The notes: generated by a model not told the origin, from the sequence alone. A stretch of DNA of 64,000 nucleotides from Chitinophaga sancti (GCF_034087045.1 NZ_CP139247.1:2506001-2570000); one strand, 5' to 3'; shown: positions 26,560-35,721, counted from the stretch's first letter. Numbers and translations are program-made.

Positions 26560-27816
26560 TCAATCGTAAGTTCTGCGGATGAACCAGATATCTCTCAGTG
26601 AGAAGTGGAATACCGCATTCAAATACGTTTCCTTAATCAACCCACTGTTATAAGATCCACGTTGTCCGGCTTCCAGGCCAATGTAGTAGCGGATAGAACC
26701 ACTTTTACTAGGGATGGAGATGCCCGCAGTACCTGATACATCTTTCAACTGTTCACCATACACCTGCAGGTAAGAATTATTATATGCAAAACCAGCCTGC
26801 ACCACGATACCTTCTACACGCAAATCACCATAAGTACGTCTGAAAGAATATTCCAGACCGGTAGAGTAGCGGTTAGCATCTACCAGCTGGTAGTGTGTAC
26901 CTTTCTGTCCGTACTGGCTCCATTTCTGGTGTTTCCAGTCAGCCAGCCAGGTAATTGTACCATTGGTGAGGGAGATACCGCCTGTATACATTTCCGGTAA
27001 GGTATATTTTTCCTTAGCCAGATCATATGAGTAAACAGTGGTTTCGCTGCTGTTCTGTATAATGAGCTTCTTATCGAAGTTCATATTGGTCTTGAAGCGG
27101 TAAGTAGCCCCTAAACCAATTACCCATTTGGTACCGATCTTACCGGCATATTGTATACCTGTATTGAGGTTCACGTTGAAAGCGTAGCGTTGCAGCTTGG
27201 TGGAGACAGTATCGCCTCCTACGTTTTCAACGGTATTGATAGGTCCAAAAAGGAAATTGGTAGCTACACCAACAGAGAAGTTCTTGTTCAGCCTTACTGA
27301 GTTGGTGATGTATCCTTTATTGAGACCTCCATCGCCAGTCGTAGTAGTGGTTTGAGCAGTGTTATCTATATAAGTGGTGGAGAGTAACTTATAATTCACA
27401 GAGCTGTAAGGAGAGAAACCTGCGCTAATACCCCAGCGATTGTTCGCTTTGAAGCCGATAGCAAGGCGTCTTACAGAGAGGTCTCCGGCAGTCTGGTTCA
27501 GACTGCTGCTGTTTTTATAACCAACGATCTGCCCCCTGAGGGACACGTCGAACATAAAATGCTGCCGTGGGATAGCGGAATAGGAGGCGGGGTTCAGCTC
27601 GTTCAGAAAATAATCTGAGCGGCGGGCAACACCACTGCTACCTACACCAAAATTTCGGCTATAGTCCCTTTCTTCCAGATCGCCAATGGCGTATGCCGAG
27701 TAAAGGGAATTAATGCCATGCTGTGCCAGTGCCTTTGATCCCATCAAGAGCATCATTAAGCCGCATAAGCCTGTTGTATATTTTATTCGCTTCATGTAGT
27801 CTGTTCTAGCTTGCAT
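26560..27816 (-). CDS. Outer membrane beta-barrel protein, PorV/FadL-like
   Basis: The 418-residue exported protein is rich in alternating aromatic/polar strands. The ATG at 27816 shares one base with the upstream stop; a second in-frame ATG at 27795 (MKRIKYTTGLCGLMMLLMG) gives a cleaner signal peptide ending in KALAQHG and may be the true start. The N-terminal part (GINSLYSAYAIGDLEE, FGVGSSGVARRSDYFLNELNPASYSAI in two segments) resembles Bacteroidota outer membrane transport-type barrels. It forms an operon with the DUF4270 lipoprotein. Function unknown. Confidence 0.7.
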   Translation of the reverse strand: MQARTDYMKRIKYTTGLCGLMMLLMGSKALAQHGINSLYSAYAIGDLEERDYSRNFGVGSSGVARRSDYFLNELNPASYSAIPRQHFMFDVSLRGQIVGYKNSSSLNQTAGDLSVRRLAIGFKANNRWGISAGFSPYSSVNYKLLSTTYIDNTAQTTTTTGDGGLNKGYITNSVRLNKNFSVGVATNFLFGPINTVENVGGDTVSTKLQRYAFNVNLNTGIQYAGKIGTKWVIGLGATYRFKTNMNFDKKLIIQNSSETTVYSYDLAKEKYTLPEMYTGGISLTNGTITWLADWKHQKWSQYGQKGTHYQLVDANRYSTGLEYSFRRTYGDLRVEGIVVQAGFAYNNSYLQVYGEQLKDVSGTAGISIPSKSGSIRYYIGLEAGQRGSYNSGLIKETYLNAVFHFSLRDIWFIRRTYD

Positions 27817-29168
27817 TATTTATACAGCAGATAATATACCTTCAACTCGATCGGGTTGGACTTATTGTAAGGTCCGCCTAGTACAAGACGATCGAAGTGA
27901 GTGAGGCCGGTAGTACCTGGCGTCATGAGGCCCAAAGCCCTGGTTGTATTGTCAGTGCTGGAAATCTCGTTAATCACATAGTTGGTTACATCGTAAGTAT
28001 ATTCAGTGCCAAGGTTATATACATAATCGGTGACCAGGCTGCCTGTTTGTACAGCACCGGTACTTGGGTTGGTAACGGAGTCAGATACTGCGTTACCACT
28101 GTTCAGTCTTACCAGCGTCAGTTTAGACGGCAGTTCGTACGGGTATACATAAGTATCTATGTAAGGTTTCACCGTCAGTGTAGCCCGCATGATCTTATAG
28201 AATTTGGCCGTCTGGGAGAATTGTCTCAGATAAGGGAAGTCAATTCTTGTTACCAGGTTGGTCAGTGGCTGCACATAAGTGAGGTTATCGGCATTCTCAG
28301 CCAGCAATTTGTTTGTGCTCAGTTCTGAGTTAGGCGTCAGATTTGCCAGTGGTGAACCTACCGGACGGGTAAAATCTACGTGATTGAACTGGGAAGTTGC
28401 ATCATACATGGCAAAATCTACGGATTTCCACTCATAAGAAGAAGAATTCACGTGATAATATAAGCGGAGAGACAGGGAGTCATCAGCTCTGAGCGGTGTA
28501 ATTACCTGGCTGTTAGCACCTGGTCTGATGCAAAGGCCCGGGAACCACTGCGTAAACTGATCCTGGTTGGTGATAGCAGGCAGTTTATAGTTGACCTTGT
28601 TGAAGAAGTCCTGACCGATGGCATCATCGATTTTGATACCGTACACGCTATCCAGGGTTGGACGGATGTGTGAGATCTGCAGGGAACCGATAGGTGACGG
28701 GTCGGTGGTAAACGACATACCACTATAATAATAGGAGGTACCAGTTGTTTTCTGGATGGTCTGCGTCACTTTGTAAACCTCAAAGTGCTGAGACTTGGTG
28801 GTATCTCCATAATAATAAGTCTTAGGATGGATAACGAGTACCAGGGAGTCATACACAGCCAGATCTTCAAGGGTGGTGGAAGTGGTCAGCGCCTTCACCT
28901 TGAAGTAAGTGCTGGAAGAGATGGTACCGAAGTAAGGATCAACAGCGGTGCCTACGAGGGCGACGCTCTGATCAGAAGTAGGAATGGAATCAATATAAGC
29001 AGTGCTTACATTCATTGTAATAGAATCCGTTACCAGGTACTCAGTACCGCTAGTTTCAACTTCATTACTATAATTAAAGCCTTCCTTGTCGCAAGCTGCA
29101 GCGCCTGCCACTAATATTGCACAAACCAGGTATTTATAAGCCATTTTGGCACGGATATTTTTATTCAT
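27816..29168 (-). CDS. DUF4270-family lipoprotein
   Basis: The protein has about 450 residues from the ATG at 29168 (MNKNIRAKMAYKYLVCAIL); an in-frame upstream start at 29195 is less likely. The lipobox AGAAAC with the acylated Cys precedes DKEG, so it is an outer membrane or surface lipoprotein. The body, with GTAVDPYFGTISSSTYFKV, DSLVLVIHPKTYYYGD and repeated beta-rich segments, matches the DUF4270 family found across Bacteroidota. It is co-transcribed with the downstream barrel protein, so the two may form one complex. Confidence 0.78.
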   Translation of the reverse strand: MNKNIRAKMAYKYLVCAILVAGAAACDKEGFNYSNEVETSGTEYLVTDSITMNVSTAYIDSIPTSDQSVALVGTAVDPYFGTISSSTYFKVKALTTSTTLEDLAVYDSLVLVIHPKTYYYGDTTKSQHFEVYKVTQTIQKTTGTSYYYSGMSFTTDPSPIGSLQISHIRPTLDSVYGIKIDDAIGQDFFNKVNYKLPAITNQDQFTQWFPGLCIRPGANSQVITPLRADDSLSLRLYYHVNSSSYEWKSVDFAMYDATSQFNHVDFTRPVGSPLANLTPNSELSTNKLLAENADNLTYVQPLTNLVTRIDFPYLRQFSQTAKFYKIMRATLTVKPYIDTYVYPYELPSKLTLVRLNSGNAVSDSVTNPSTGAVQTGSLVTDYVYNLGTEYTYDVTNYVINEISSTDNTTRALGLMTPGTTGLTHFDRLVLGGPYNKSNPIELKVYYLLYK

Positions 29169-29209
29169 GGAGCGCAATTTTAGACAGACGGCCAACTTCC
29201 CGGTTATTT

Positions 29210-29229
29210 AATATGCCAATTGGCATATT
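29210..29229. promoter_or_regulatory. 20-bp perfect palindrome in the divergent intergenic region
   Basis: AATATGCCAATTGGCATATT is self-complementary over 20 bases. It lies 41 bases upstream of the DUF4270 start and about 190 bases from the kelch gene. It looks like a dimeric regulator site or a 5' UTR hairpin of the - strand operon. Confidence 0.6.
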
Positions 29230-29334
29230 TTATCGACGAATGCTCGATGAAGGTCTCTATACTACTGCTGGGGTAGTAGCCCTTTGGGTAAGCTAAAAAT
29301 CCAGTTCGTAGATAAAATGTCTTGATTCGTCTGG

Positions 29335-29342
29335 CAAAACTA
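29335..29342 (-). promoter_or_regulatory. Putative -7 box for the DUF4270 operon
   Basis: On the - strand the sequence reads TAGTTTTG, an exact TAnnTTTG match. It would give a 5' UTR of roughly 160 bases that contains the 20-bp palindrome. Confidence 0.45.
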
Positions 29343-29384
29343 CCTGAATAGTCTATTTTCTGATTACGCCAAAACAAAGGCAGA

Positions 29385-29392
29385 TAATTTTG
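29385..29392 (+). promoter_or_regulatory. Putative -7 box for the kelch gene
   Basis: TAATTTTG matches TAnnTTTG and lies 28 bases before the ATG at 29421. Confidence 0.6.
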
Positions 29393-29420
29393 GCAGCTAT
29401 TAAAAAAGTAAAAATTATCT

Positions 29421-30455
29421 ATGCGCTATTTAAATGTATGTTTTCTGGGTTTAGCAGCCGTCTTGATGTTAGCCTCCTGTTCATCGAGCGATGACTCCAC
29501 AAAGCTGGGTAACTGGATTAAAAAAGCTGACTACGCAGGTGATGCAAGGTATGAAGCTGTGGCTTTCGTGATCGGAGATACAGCGTATGTAGGAACTGGT
29601 TATGGAGGACCCAACAAAGGTGCGAGATTAAGTACATTCTATAAATATGATCCTAGTAAAGACAACTGGTCTGTAATTGCATCTATGCAGGATCCTACAG
29701 ATCCTTTCAAAAACCTGGGCCGTACCGGTGCTTCTGCATTTGCGGTTGCTGGTAAAGGATATGTGGTAACTGGTTGCGACAGCTCATTTAACTCTCTGAA
29801 TGATACCTGGTCATATGATCCAACTGCAAACTCATGGAGTTCAAAAGCAAGCTTCCCTGGTGTAGCACGCTACTATGCAGTAGGTTTTGCAATTGGTGAT
29901 TCCGGTTATATTGGTACAGGTACTACTGGTTCTTCCAGCACTATCCTAAGCGACTTCTACAGATATGACCCAATCAACGATACATGGGATGCCATCACTT
30001 CTCTGAAGGATAAAAGAAAGAACGCAGTTTCTTTTGTAATCAATGACAGTGCATACGTAGTATCGGGTACAGGTTCTTCTGGTAGCAGCGCTTACTACAT
30101 GTATGTATATGACAGAAGCAAGGATGAGTGGAGAGAAAAGAGCCAGATCAGGAACGCGACCGACTATTCTTACGATGATGATTATACCACCATTGCACGT
30201 ACACAGGCAGTTGCTTTCACCATCAACAACAAAGCTTATTTAGCTACAGGTTCTGTTCTGAACACATGGGAATACAACCCGGTTACTGACCGTTGGGACG
30301 AGAAAACTGCATTTGATGGTACCAGCCGTACCGGTGCAGTAGGTTTCACCGTAAAAGGTAACGGTTATATTGCTACTGGTTTGAACGGTTCTTCTGGTCT
30401 GGATGATCTCCGCGTATTTGATCCAACCGCAGAAAACGATACGAATGACAACTAA
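29421..30455 (+). CDS. Kelch-repeat lipoprotein
   Basis: The 344-residue protein has a lipoprotein signal with lipobox LASC (Cys20). The rest is made of about six kelch repeats, seen as recurring GYVVTG / AYVGTGYGG and NDTWSYDPTANSWSSKASFPG blocks (Gly-Tyr-hydrophobic, then Trp-x-Tyr-Asp-Pro), which should form a beta-propeller. Such domains usually bind proteins or glycans. It overlaps the start of the next lipoprotein gene by 11 bases. No catalytic galactose-oxidase residues could be recognised. Confidence 0.88.
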   Translation: MRYLNVCFLGLAAVLMLASCSSSDDSTKLGNWIKKADYAGDARYEAVAFVIGDTAYVGTGYGGPNKGARLSTFYKYDPSKDNWSVIASMQDPTDPFKNLGRTGASAFAVAGKGYVVTGCDSSFNSLNDTWSYDPTANSWSSKASFPGVARYYAVGFAIGDSGYIGTGTTGSSSTILSDFYRYDPINDTWDAITSLKDKRKNAVSFVINDSAYVVSGTGSSGSSAYYMYVYDRSKDEWREKSQIRNATDYSYDDDYTTIARTQAVAFTINNKAYLATGSVLNTWEYNPVTDRWDEKTAFDGTSRTGAVGFTVKGNGYIATGLNGSSGLDDLRVFDPTAENDTNDN

Positions 30456-30825
30456 GCAATTAGCACTCGTAGCTTTAATGGCTACTGGGGTTGTTGCTTG
30501 TCAGGAGAACAAAGGCCATTCCGGCGATAACAAACTGAAAAGCAGAGATACTATAAACGCTACCGTAACGTCCGAACAGGACATTACGGTAGTGCCTTTT
30601 CAACCAGAAGGTGGTGGCTGGGGCTTCGATATTAAAATCGGACCCAAGACCCGGATTCACCAGGAGTTCATTCCTGTGATACTGGGTCGTATACCATTTG
30701 CGACTAAAGAGGACGCCCTGAAGGTAGGAGAGAATATGGCTCAGAAAATGAGAACCCAGCATACAGGTTTCCCGGACATTACCCGTCAGGAACTGCTGGA
30801 CATGCATATTGCAGGTGTGAAATAA
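30445..30825 (+). CDS. DUF4907-family lipoprotein
   Basis: The protein has 126 residues from the ATG at 30445 (MTTKQLALVALMATGVVAC), which gives a clean lipobox VVAC; the longer frame from 30403 would hide the signal. The core GGWGFDIKIGPKTRIHQEFIP and FATKEDALKVGE match the DUF4907 family. It overlaps the kelch gene by 11 bases and is probably translated with it. Function unknown; likely a small periplasmic or outer membrane partner of the kelch lipoprotein. Confidence 0.82.
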   Translation: MTTKQLALVALMATGVVACQENKGHSGDNKLKSRDTINATVTSEQDITVVPFQPEGGGWGFDIKIGPKTRIHQEFIPVILGRIPFATKEDALKVGENMAQKMRTQHTGFPDITRQELLDMHIAGVK

Positions 30826-30836
30826 TCACCTTTGAG

Positions 30837-30870
30837 GAAAACCGGCTTGTCCCGCAGGTCGGTTTTCTTT
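30837..30870 (+). terminator. Hairpin terminator after the DUF4907 gene
   Basis: GAAAACCG (30837-30844) pairs with CGGTTTTC (30860-30867) with partial pairing inside, followed by TTT. It lies 11 bases after the stop. Confidence 0.75.
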
Positions 30871-30876
30871 AAAATA

Positions 30877-30987
30877 ATGAGCAAACTGAGCGCTAAGAGC
30901 AGTTTTGCAGACATATGGAAACTTATATTAATACTGGCCGCAGTACTGTATCTGGCCACATGGGCATTCCTATACCCCAAATTTTAA
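30877..30987 (+). CDS. Small single-pass membrane protein, 36 residues
   Basis: ATG at 30877 opens MSKLSAKSSFADIWKLILIL and ends with TAA at 30985-30987. Residues about 14-33 form one hydrophobic helix (LILILAAVLYLATWAFLY) flanked by Lys and a terminal YPKF. It lies between the DUF4907 terminator and the two-component genes. Its coding is supported only by composition and start context; no family is recognised. Confidence 0.5.
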   Translation: MSKLSAKSSFADIWKLILILAAVLYLATWAFLYPKF

Positions 30988-31055
30988 CGATTCTTTTCAG
31001 CACACTTAGCAGATTTTACAGGAATTGAGTGTATGTTTATCGTGCTTTTTGGCAC

Positions 31056-32261
31056 ATGATAAATTTAAAACAACTCTATAGGAACAGACTATTCAATATT
31101 GGTTTACATATTGCAGTATGGACCTGTTTCCTGTTCTTTCCCTTTTTTATCTATAGGATCAGGATTCAGCATCCCTGGTTCTTTGTACGTGAAATTGTGG
31201 ATAACCTCTTTCTGATAGGGGTGTTTTACCTCAATTTTTACTTCCTTATTCCCCGCTTTTTTACTATCAAGAAAATTGTCTATTACCTATCCTTTGTGGT
31301 CATGGTACTGGTTTTTGTGATTATGCAGCAGGCAGTTTCCGAATATGTGTTCTGGAAAGTGTATGCGAAAGAAGACGTAGCCTTACACCAGTCGGGGCAG
31401 GAGGGGCTTATGCCACCGCCCATGTACCATTATTATCATGACCGGCCACATGGAGGAGTAGATTTCCGGGAAAGACCCCCGCTGGCATTTGACGACGGGT
31501 CGGTAAATGGAAAGGTCCCAACCTTTCTGGACGATATTTTGTTTCCAGAAATACTGCGAAAGACGGTTTTTGCTGCCCTACTCATGTTGTTTATGAGTGG
31601 TTTTATCAAGATTGCCCAGGAGTGGTTTAAGTCTGAACAGCAGCGTGAAGCCCTTAAACTGGAGAATTTAAACGCCGAATTAAAATTTTTAAAGTCCCAG
31701 ATTAATCCTCACTTCCTTTTTAACTGTCTAAACACTATCTACTCACTGGCACATAAACATTCTGCACAGACCGAGCATGCTATTATTAAGCTCTCGACCA
31801 TCCTGCGGTACATGATTTATGAGTCAAATGAGGACAAGGTACAGCTACAACAGGAACTGCAATATCTAGAAGATTATATTGATATTCAGAGACTTAGGCT
31901 GCCTGAGGATATCGTCGTGGATTATGCAGTACAGGGCAATCCGGCAGGATTACGTATTGAACCCATGCTCCTGGTCCCATTCGTAGAGAATGCATTTAAG
32001 CACGGTATCAGTTATGCGGAGCCTTCTTTTATTGCCATTGCGGTGGCGATTGAAAGGAATCAGGTACGACTGGTGGTGGAAAATGCTGTTTTCAGACAGC
32101 GGATGGCCGAAAAAGGGGGGATTGGTTTACAAAATGTAAAAAAGAGATTGGAATTACTCTATACTGAAGACCACGAGCTTGAAATAACAGAAGCTGAAAA
32201 CCAATTTATTGTTGATCTTAAAATCGAGCTGAAAAATGATCAGGTGTATAGCGGTGGATGA
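31056..32261 (+). CDS. LytS/YehU-type sensor histidine kinase
   Basis: From the ATG at 31056 (MINLKQLYRNRLF) it has about 401 residues; a GTG nine codons upstream is possible. Four membrane helices lie in about the first 190 residues, with a His-rich loop (YHYYHDRPHGG) between helices 3 and 4. The His_kinase domain has INPHFLFNCLNTIYSL with phospho-acceptor His219, and the ATPase domain has LVPFVENAFKHGI and GIGLQNVKKRLELLY. It phosphorylates the LytTR regulator whose gene overlaps it by 26 bases. The signal is unknown. Confidence 0.92.
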   Translation: MINLKQLYRNRLFNIGLHIAVWTCFLFFPFFIYRIRIQHPWFFVREIVDNLFLIGVFYLNFYFLIPRFFTIKKIVYYLSFVVMVLVFVIMQQAVSEYVFWKVYAKEDVALHQSGQEGLMPPPMYHYYHDRPHGGVDFRERPPLAFDDGSVNGKVPTFLDDILFPEILRKTVFAALLMLFMSGFIKIAQEWFKSEQQREALKLENLNAELKFLKSQINPHFLFNCLNTIYSLAHKHSAQTEHAIIKLSTILRYMIYESNEDKVQLQQELQYLEDYIDIQRLRLPEDIVVDYAVQGNPAGLRIEPMLLVPFVENAFKHGISYAEPSFIAIAVAIERNQVRLVVENAVFRQRMAEKGGIGLQNVKKRLELLYTEDHELEITEAENQFIVDLKIELKNDQVYSGG

Positions 32262-32946
32262 TGAACCACTGGCATTGGAAATTATTACAGACTTTGCGAA
32301 GAAAATACCCTTTCTTCAGCTGGTGGGCACATTTGAAAATGCTGCAGAAGCATTACGCTTTTTACAGGAGGAGCGGGTAGACCTGTTGTTCCTGGATATT
32401 AAAATGCCTGACATTACGGGTATACAATTCATGAAGTCGTTGAAGTATCCGCCTATGGTGGTGTTTACAACGGCGTATGGAGAATATGCGCTGGAAGGCT
32501 TTGACCTGGAAGTCGTGGATTACCTGTTAAAGCCGGTACCATTTGAGCGATTCCTGAGGGCAGCTACAAAGGCACTGGAATTGCAGACGATGTCGCAGCA
32601 GAAGAATAATGATAACAATAACAATCATGTGAATGATTATATCTTCATCAAGACAGAGTACAAGATCATTAAGATCAACCTGGAAGATATTCTCTTCATA
32701 GAAGCACTGAAAGATTATACGAAGATCTATACACCTTTTCAACCAGTATTGACTTTACGTAGTTTAAAGTCGTTTGAGACAAGATTGCCATCGGACAAGT
32801 TTATCAGGGTGCACCGCTCTTATGTGGTGTCTTTAAATAAGATTAACTCTGTGGAGAAGAATACAGTGATGATTGCGAATCAGAGTATTCCGATCAGTGA
32901 TGGGTATAGAGAGAAGTTTTATGATGTGATCAATAGAAATAGCTAA
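32236..32946 (+). CDS. LytTR-family response regulator
   Basis: The 236-residue protein has a receiver domain (AVDDEPLA, phospho-acceptor Asp54 in LFLDIKMPDITG, Lys in LLKPVPFERF) and a C-terminal LytTR DNA-binding domain (about 130-236: IFIKTEYKIIKINLEDILFI in part, LPSDKFIRVHRSYVVSL). An Asn/Asp-rich linker (NNDNNNNHVND) joins them. Start inside the kinase gene implies translational coupling. Targets cannot be deduced; the adjacent kelch/DUF4270 genes are candidates. Confidence 0.94.
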   Translation: MIRCIAVDDEPLALEIITDFAKKIPFLQLVGTFENAAEALRFLQEERVDLLFLDIKMPDITGIQFMKSLKYPPMVVFTTAYGEYALEGFDLEVVDYLLKPVPFERFLRAATKALELQTMSQQKNNDNNNNHVNDYIFIKTEYKIIKINLEDILFIEALKDYTKIYTPFQPVLTLRSLKSFETRLPSDKFIRVHRSYVVSLNKINSVEKNTVMIANQSIPISDGYREKFYDVINRNS

Positions 32947-32948
32947 AT

Positions 32949-32982
32949 AAAAAAGGCCTTTGCTACCGCAAAGGCCTTTTTT
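32949..32982. terminator. Bidirectional terminator
   Basis: A 15-bp perfect stem (32949-32963 with 32968-32982) with a TACC loop and flanking A6/T7 lies between the LytTR gene (+) and the cysteine desulfurase gene (-). Confidence 0.92.
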
Positions 32983-33014
32983 TATCTAGACCCCAAAAGC
33001 TTTTTAGGATTTAT

Positions 33015-34178
33015 TTAGATGATTTCCTTCAGTTTAGCTACTACCCGGTCTACTTCCTCCTTTGTATTGTGCTTACTAAAAGAGAACCTCACTGCAATCA
33101 TATTGGGGTTGCTGCTAATGGCACGGATCACATGAGAACCTGCATCCGCACCGGATGTACACGCACTACCACCAGAAGCACAAATACCATTTATATCCAG
33201 GTTGAACAGCAGCATTTCACTCTTCTCCGTTTTAGGGAAGCTTACATTTAGCACTGTATACAGGCTACGGCCATACAGATCACCATTGAAGTCTACACCC
33301 GGAATCTCTGCTTTCAGTTTCTCTGCCATATACATACGCAATCCGTTGATGTATTCTTTGTGTTCCTCATGATGAGCAGTAGCCAGTTCTAATGCCCTGG
33401 CAAAACCTACTATACCATACAGATTTTCTGTACCGGCACGCATATTCCTTTCCTGTGAACCACCTTGTATGAACGGTGTGATCTTCACATTTTCGTTTAT
33501 ATATAAGATACCCACGCCTTTAGGGCCATGGAACTTATGTCCTGCACCATTGATAAAGTGAACAGGAGTATTGCGCAGGTCAAAAGGATAGTGACCTACT
33601 GTCTGTACTGTATCTGAGTGGAAGATGGCGTCAAACTCTTTGCAGAGGTTACCAACAGCATGTATATCCAGCAGGTTGCCGATCTCGTTGTTCGCATGCA
33701 TGAGTGTGACCAGGCAGCGCTCTTTGGATGTAGAGAGCAGTTCACGCAGGTGGTTCATGTCTACATGTCCATTTGGCAGCAGTTTTACATAGCTCAGTTT
33801 GATATTGTCACGTACATGCAGGTGCTCTACAGAGTGCAGGGTGGCATGGTGTTCGATCTCAGAACTGATGATGTGTCGGCAGCCGAGGTTATGGATGGCA
33901 GCGCTGATAGCGGTATTGCTGGATTCCGTACCGCCTGAAGTAAAGAAGATCTCTCCCGGATGGGCATTCAGTATTTTGGCTACTGACTTGCGCGCATTTT
34001 CAATGGCAAGGCGTGACTCCCGGCCATAGGAATAGATGGAAGAAGGATTTCCAAACTTTTCCGTCATGAAAGGCAGCATCACATCCAGCACATCCTGGTC
34101 AAGCGGCGTGGTCGCTGCGTTGTCAAAATAAATTCTGTTCAAGGTGGTTAGGTGGTTTTTGATCTGATAAAACGCCAT
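33015..34178 (-). CDS. Cysteine desulfurase (NifS/IscS family)
   Basis: From the ATG at 34178 it has 387 residues; a TTG 36 bases further in (LNRIYFDNAATTPL) would fit homologue starts too. This PLP enzyme takes sulfur from cysteine for Fe-S clusters or thio-cofactors. Landmarks: YFDNAATTP, TSGGTESSNTAI, HANNEIGN, HSDTVQTVGH, the PLP lysine in GAGHKFHGPKG and the persulfide Cys in ASGGSACTSG. It is not next to isc or suf genes, so its acceptor is unknown. Confidence 0.94.
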   Translation of the reverse strand: MAFYQIKNHLTTLNRIYFDNAATTPLDQDVLDVMLPFMTEKFGNPSSIYSYGRESRLAIENARKSVAKILNAHPGEIFFTSGGTESSNTAISAAIHNLGCRHIISSEIEHHATLHSVEHLHVRDNIKLSYVKLLPNGHVDMNHLRELLSTSKERCLVTLMHANNEIGNLLDIHAVGNLCKEFDAIFHSDTVQTVGHYPFDLRNTPVHFINGAGHKFHGPKGVGILYINENVKITPFIQGGSQERNMRAGTENLYGIVGFARALELATAHHEEHKEYINGLRMYMAEKLKAEIPGVDFNGDLYGRSLYTVLNVSFPKTEKSEMLLFNLDINGICASGGSACTSGADAGSHVIRAISSNPNMIAVRFSFSKHNTKEEVDRVVAKLKEII

Positions 34179-34243
34179 AGGCGGGTACAAATGTCCAACT
34201 TTTTTTAATAAAACAGCACCGATTTCTTTGGCGCATACCTACC

Positions 34244-34284
34244 AAAAAAAACGCTTTTGCCGCGTAGGCAAAAGCGTTTTTTTT
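34244..34284 (-). terminator. 18-bp perfect hairpin terminator
   Basis: The stem 34244-34261 with 34267-34284 and a 5-base loop includes A8 and T8 at its base. It sits 29 bases after the - strand mutase stop and also before the desulfurase gene. Confidence 0.9.
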
Positions 34285-34313
34285 TCGGCTGGCGATTGCC
34301 TGCGGCGCTATTT

Positions 34314-35696
34314 TCAATGCATGAATTCTCTGATATCCTGCATTATTCTTTTAGCGATGTTATCTGCAGTCGTTTCATTCTGACTTTCAGAGTAAATCCT
34401 GATGATTGGCTCAGTATTGGAAGTTCTCAGGTGAACCCAATCCTTGTCGAACTCAATCTTCAGACCATCTTCGGTATTTACCGGCTGGTTCTTATACTTA
34501 CCCTTGATCTTTTCAAAAATCGTCTTCACATCCACACCCTTATCCAGCTCGATCTTATTCTTTGAAATAAAGTAATCAGGATAGCTGTTTCTGATGGCCT
34601 TCAGGTTCTTCTTTGTATGTGCCACATGGCTCAGGAACAAACCAATACCGATCAGCGCATCGCGACCATAGTGCAGGTCCGGAACGATGATACCACCGTT
34701 ACCTTCACCACCGATCACGGCATTTACTTCCTTCATCTTCCTTACTACGTTCACCTCGCCTACAGCTGAAGGGTGATACTCCCCACCAGCTTTCAGGGTC
34801 ACATCTTTCAGTGCCTGGGTAGAAGACAGGTTGGAAACGGTATTCCCTTTCCGGTGCTTCAGGATATAGTCAGCAACCGCAACCAGGGTGTACTCTTCAC
34901 CGAACATGCTGCCATCTTCGCAAACAAAGCAAAGACGATCCACATCCGGATCTACGGCGATACCCAGATCAGCCTGTGACTTGTTTACTTCGTTGCTCAG
35001 CGCAGTCAGGTTCTCCGGCAGAGGCTCGGGATTATGACTAAACCGGCCATTCACTTCACCAAACAGTACTGTTACATCCTCCACACCCAGGGCTTTCAGC
35101 AAAGCCGGAATGAAGGTAGCACCAGTAGAGTTTACCGCATCCACCACTACTTTAAAGTTGCGCGCTTTGATAGCCGCAACGTCTACCAGCGGGTAATTCA
35201 GGACCATATCTATATGCTTCTGCATATAGGTATCGTTCCTTTCATAAGTACCCAGCTTGTTGACATCAGCAAAGGTAAAGTCTTCGCGGGCTGCAAGGTC
35301 CAGTACGACTGCACCATCCTCGCCGGAAATGAATTCGCCATCGCCATTCAGTAGCTTCAGTGCGTTCCATTCCTTTGGATTATGGCTGGCAGTCAGGATG
35401 ATACCTCCGGCAGCATTTTCCATTTTTACCGCAATTTCTACCGTAGGGGTAGTGGAAAGGTCGAGGTCTACCACGTCCAGTCCCAAACCATTCAGGGTGG
35501 CAACAACCAGTTGCTTGACCATTTCACCGGAAATACGTCCGTCACGGCCAATAACTACTTTTTTGTTGTCAGATTGTTGTGTGAGCCAGGTCCCGAATGC
35601 TGCTGTAAATTTTACCACATCAAGAGGAGAAAGCCCTTCGCCGGGTTTTCCTCCGATGGTTCCGCGAATACCAGAAATCGATTTGATCAGTGCCAC
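34314..35696 (-). CDS. glmM: Phosphoglucosamine mutase-type phosphohexomutase
   Basis: It has 460 residues from the GTG at 35696 (MALIKSISGIRGTIGG). The longer frame to 35738 would run over the -7 box at 35722-35729, so GTG is preferred. Alpha-D-phosphohexomutase domains show the phosphoserine loop LTASHNPKEW (Ser104), the metal site VDPDVDRL, the sugar loop GGEGNGG and the phosphate loop RTSNTEPIIRIY. GlmM makes glucosamine-1-phosphate for peptidoglycan; phosphomannomutase activity cannot be excluded. Confidence 0.9.
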   Translation of the reverse strand: MALIKSISGIRGTIGGKPGEGLSPLDVVKFTAAFGTWLTQQSDNKKVVIGRDGRISGEMVKQLVVATLNGLGLDVVDLDLSTTPTVEIAVKMENAAGGIILTASHNPKEWNALKLLNGDGEFISGEDGAVVLDLAAREDFTFADVNKLGTYERNDTYMQKHIDMVLNYPLVDVAAIKARNFKVVVDAVNSTGATFIPALLKALGVEDVTVLFGEVNGRFSHNPEPLPENLTALSNEVNKSQADLGIAVDPDVDRLCFVCEDGSMFGEEYTLVAVADYILKHRKGNTVSNLSSTQALKDVTLKAGGEYHPSAVGEVNVVRKMKEVNAVIGGEGNGGIIVPDLHYGRDALIGIGLFLSHVAHTKKNLKAIRNSYPDYFISKNKIELDKGVDVKTIFEKIKGKYKNQPVNTEDGLKIEFDKDWVHLRTSNTEPIIRIYSESQNETTADNIAKRIMQDIREFMH

Positions 35697-35721
35697 GAAT
35701 TTCAATTTAATTAGAGAAGGG

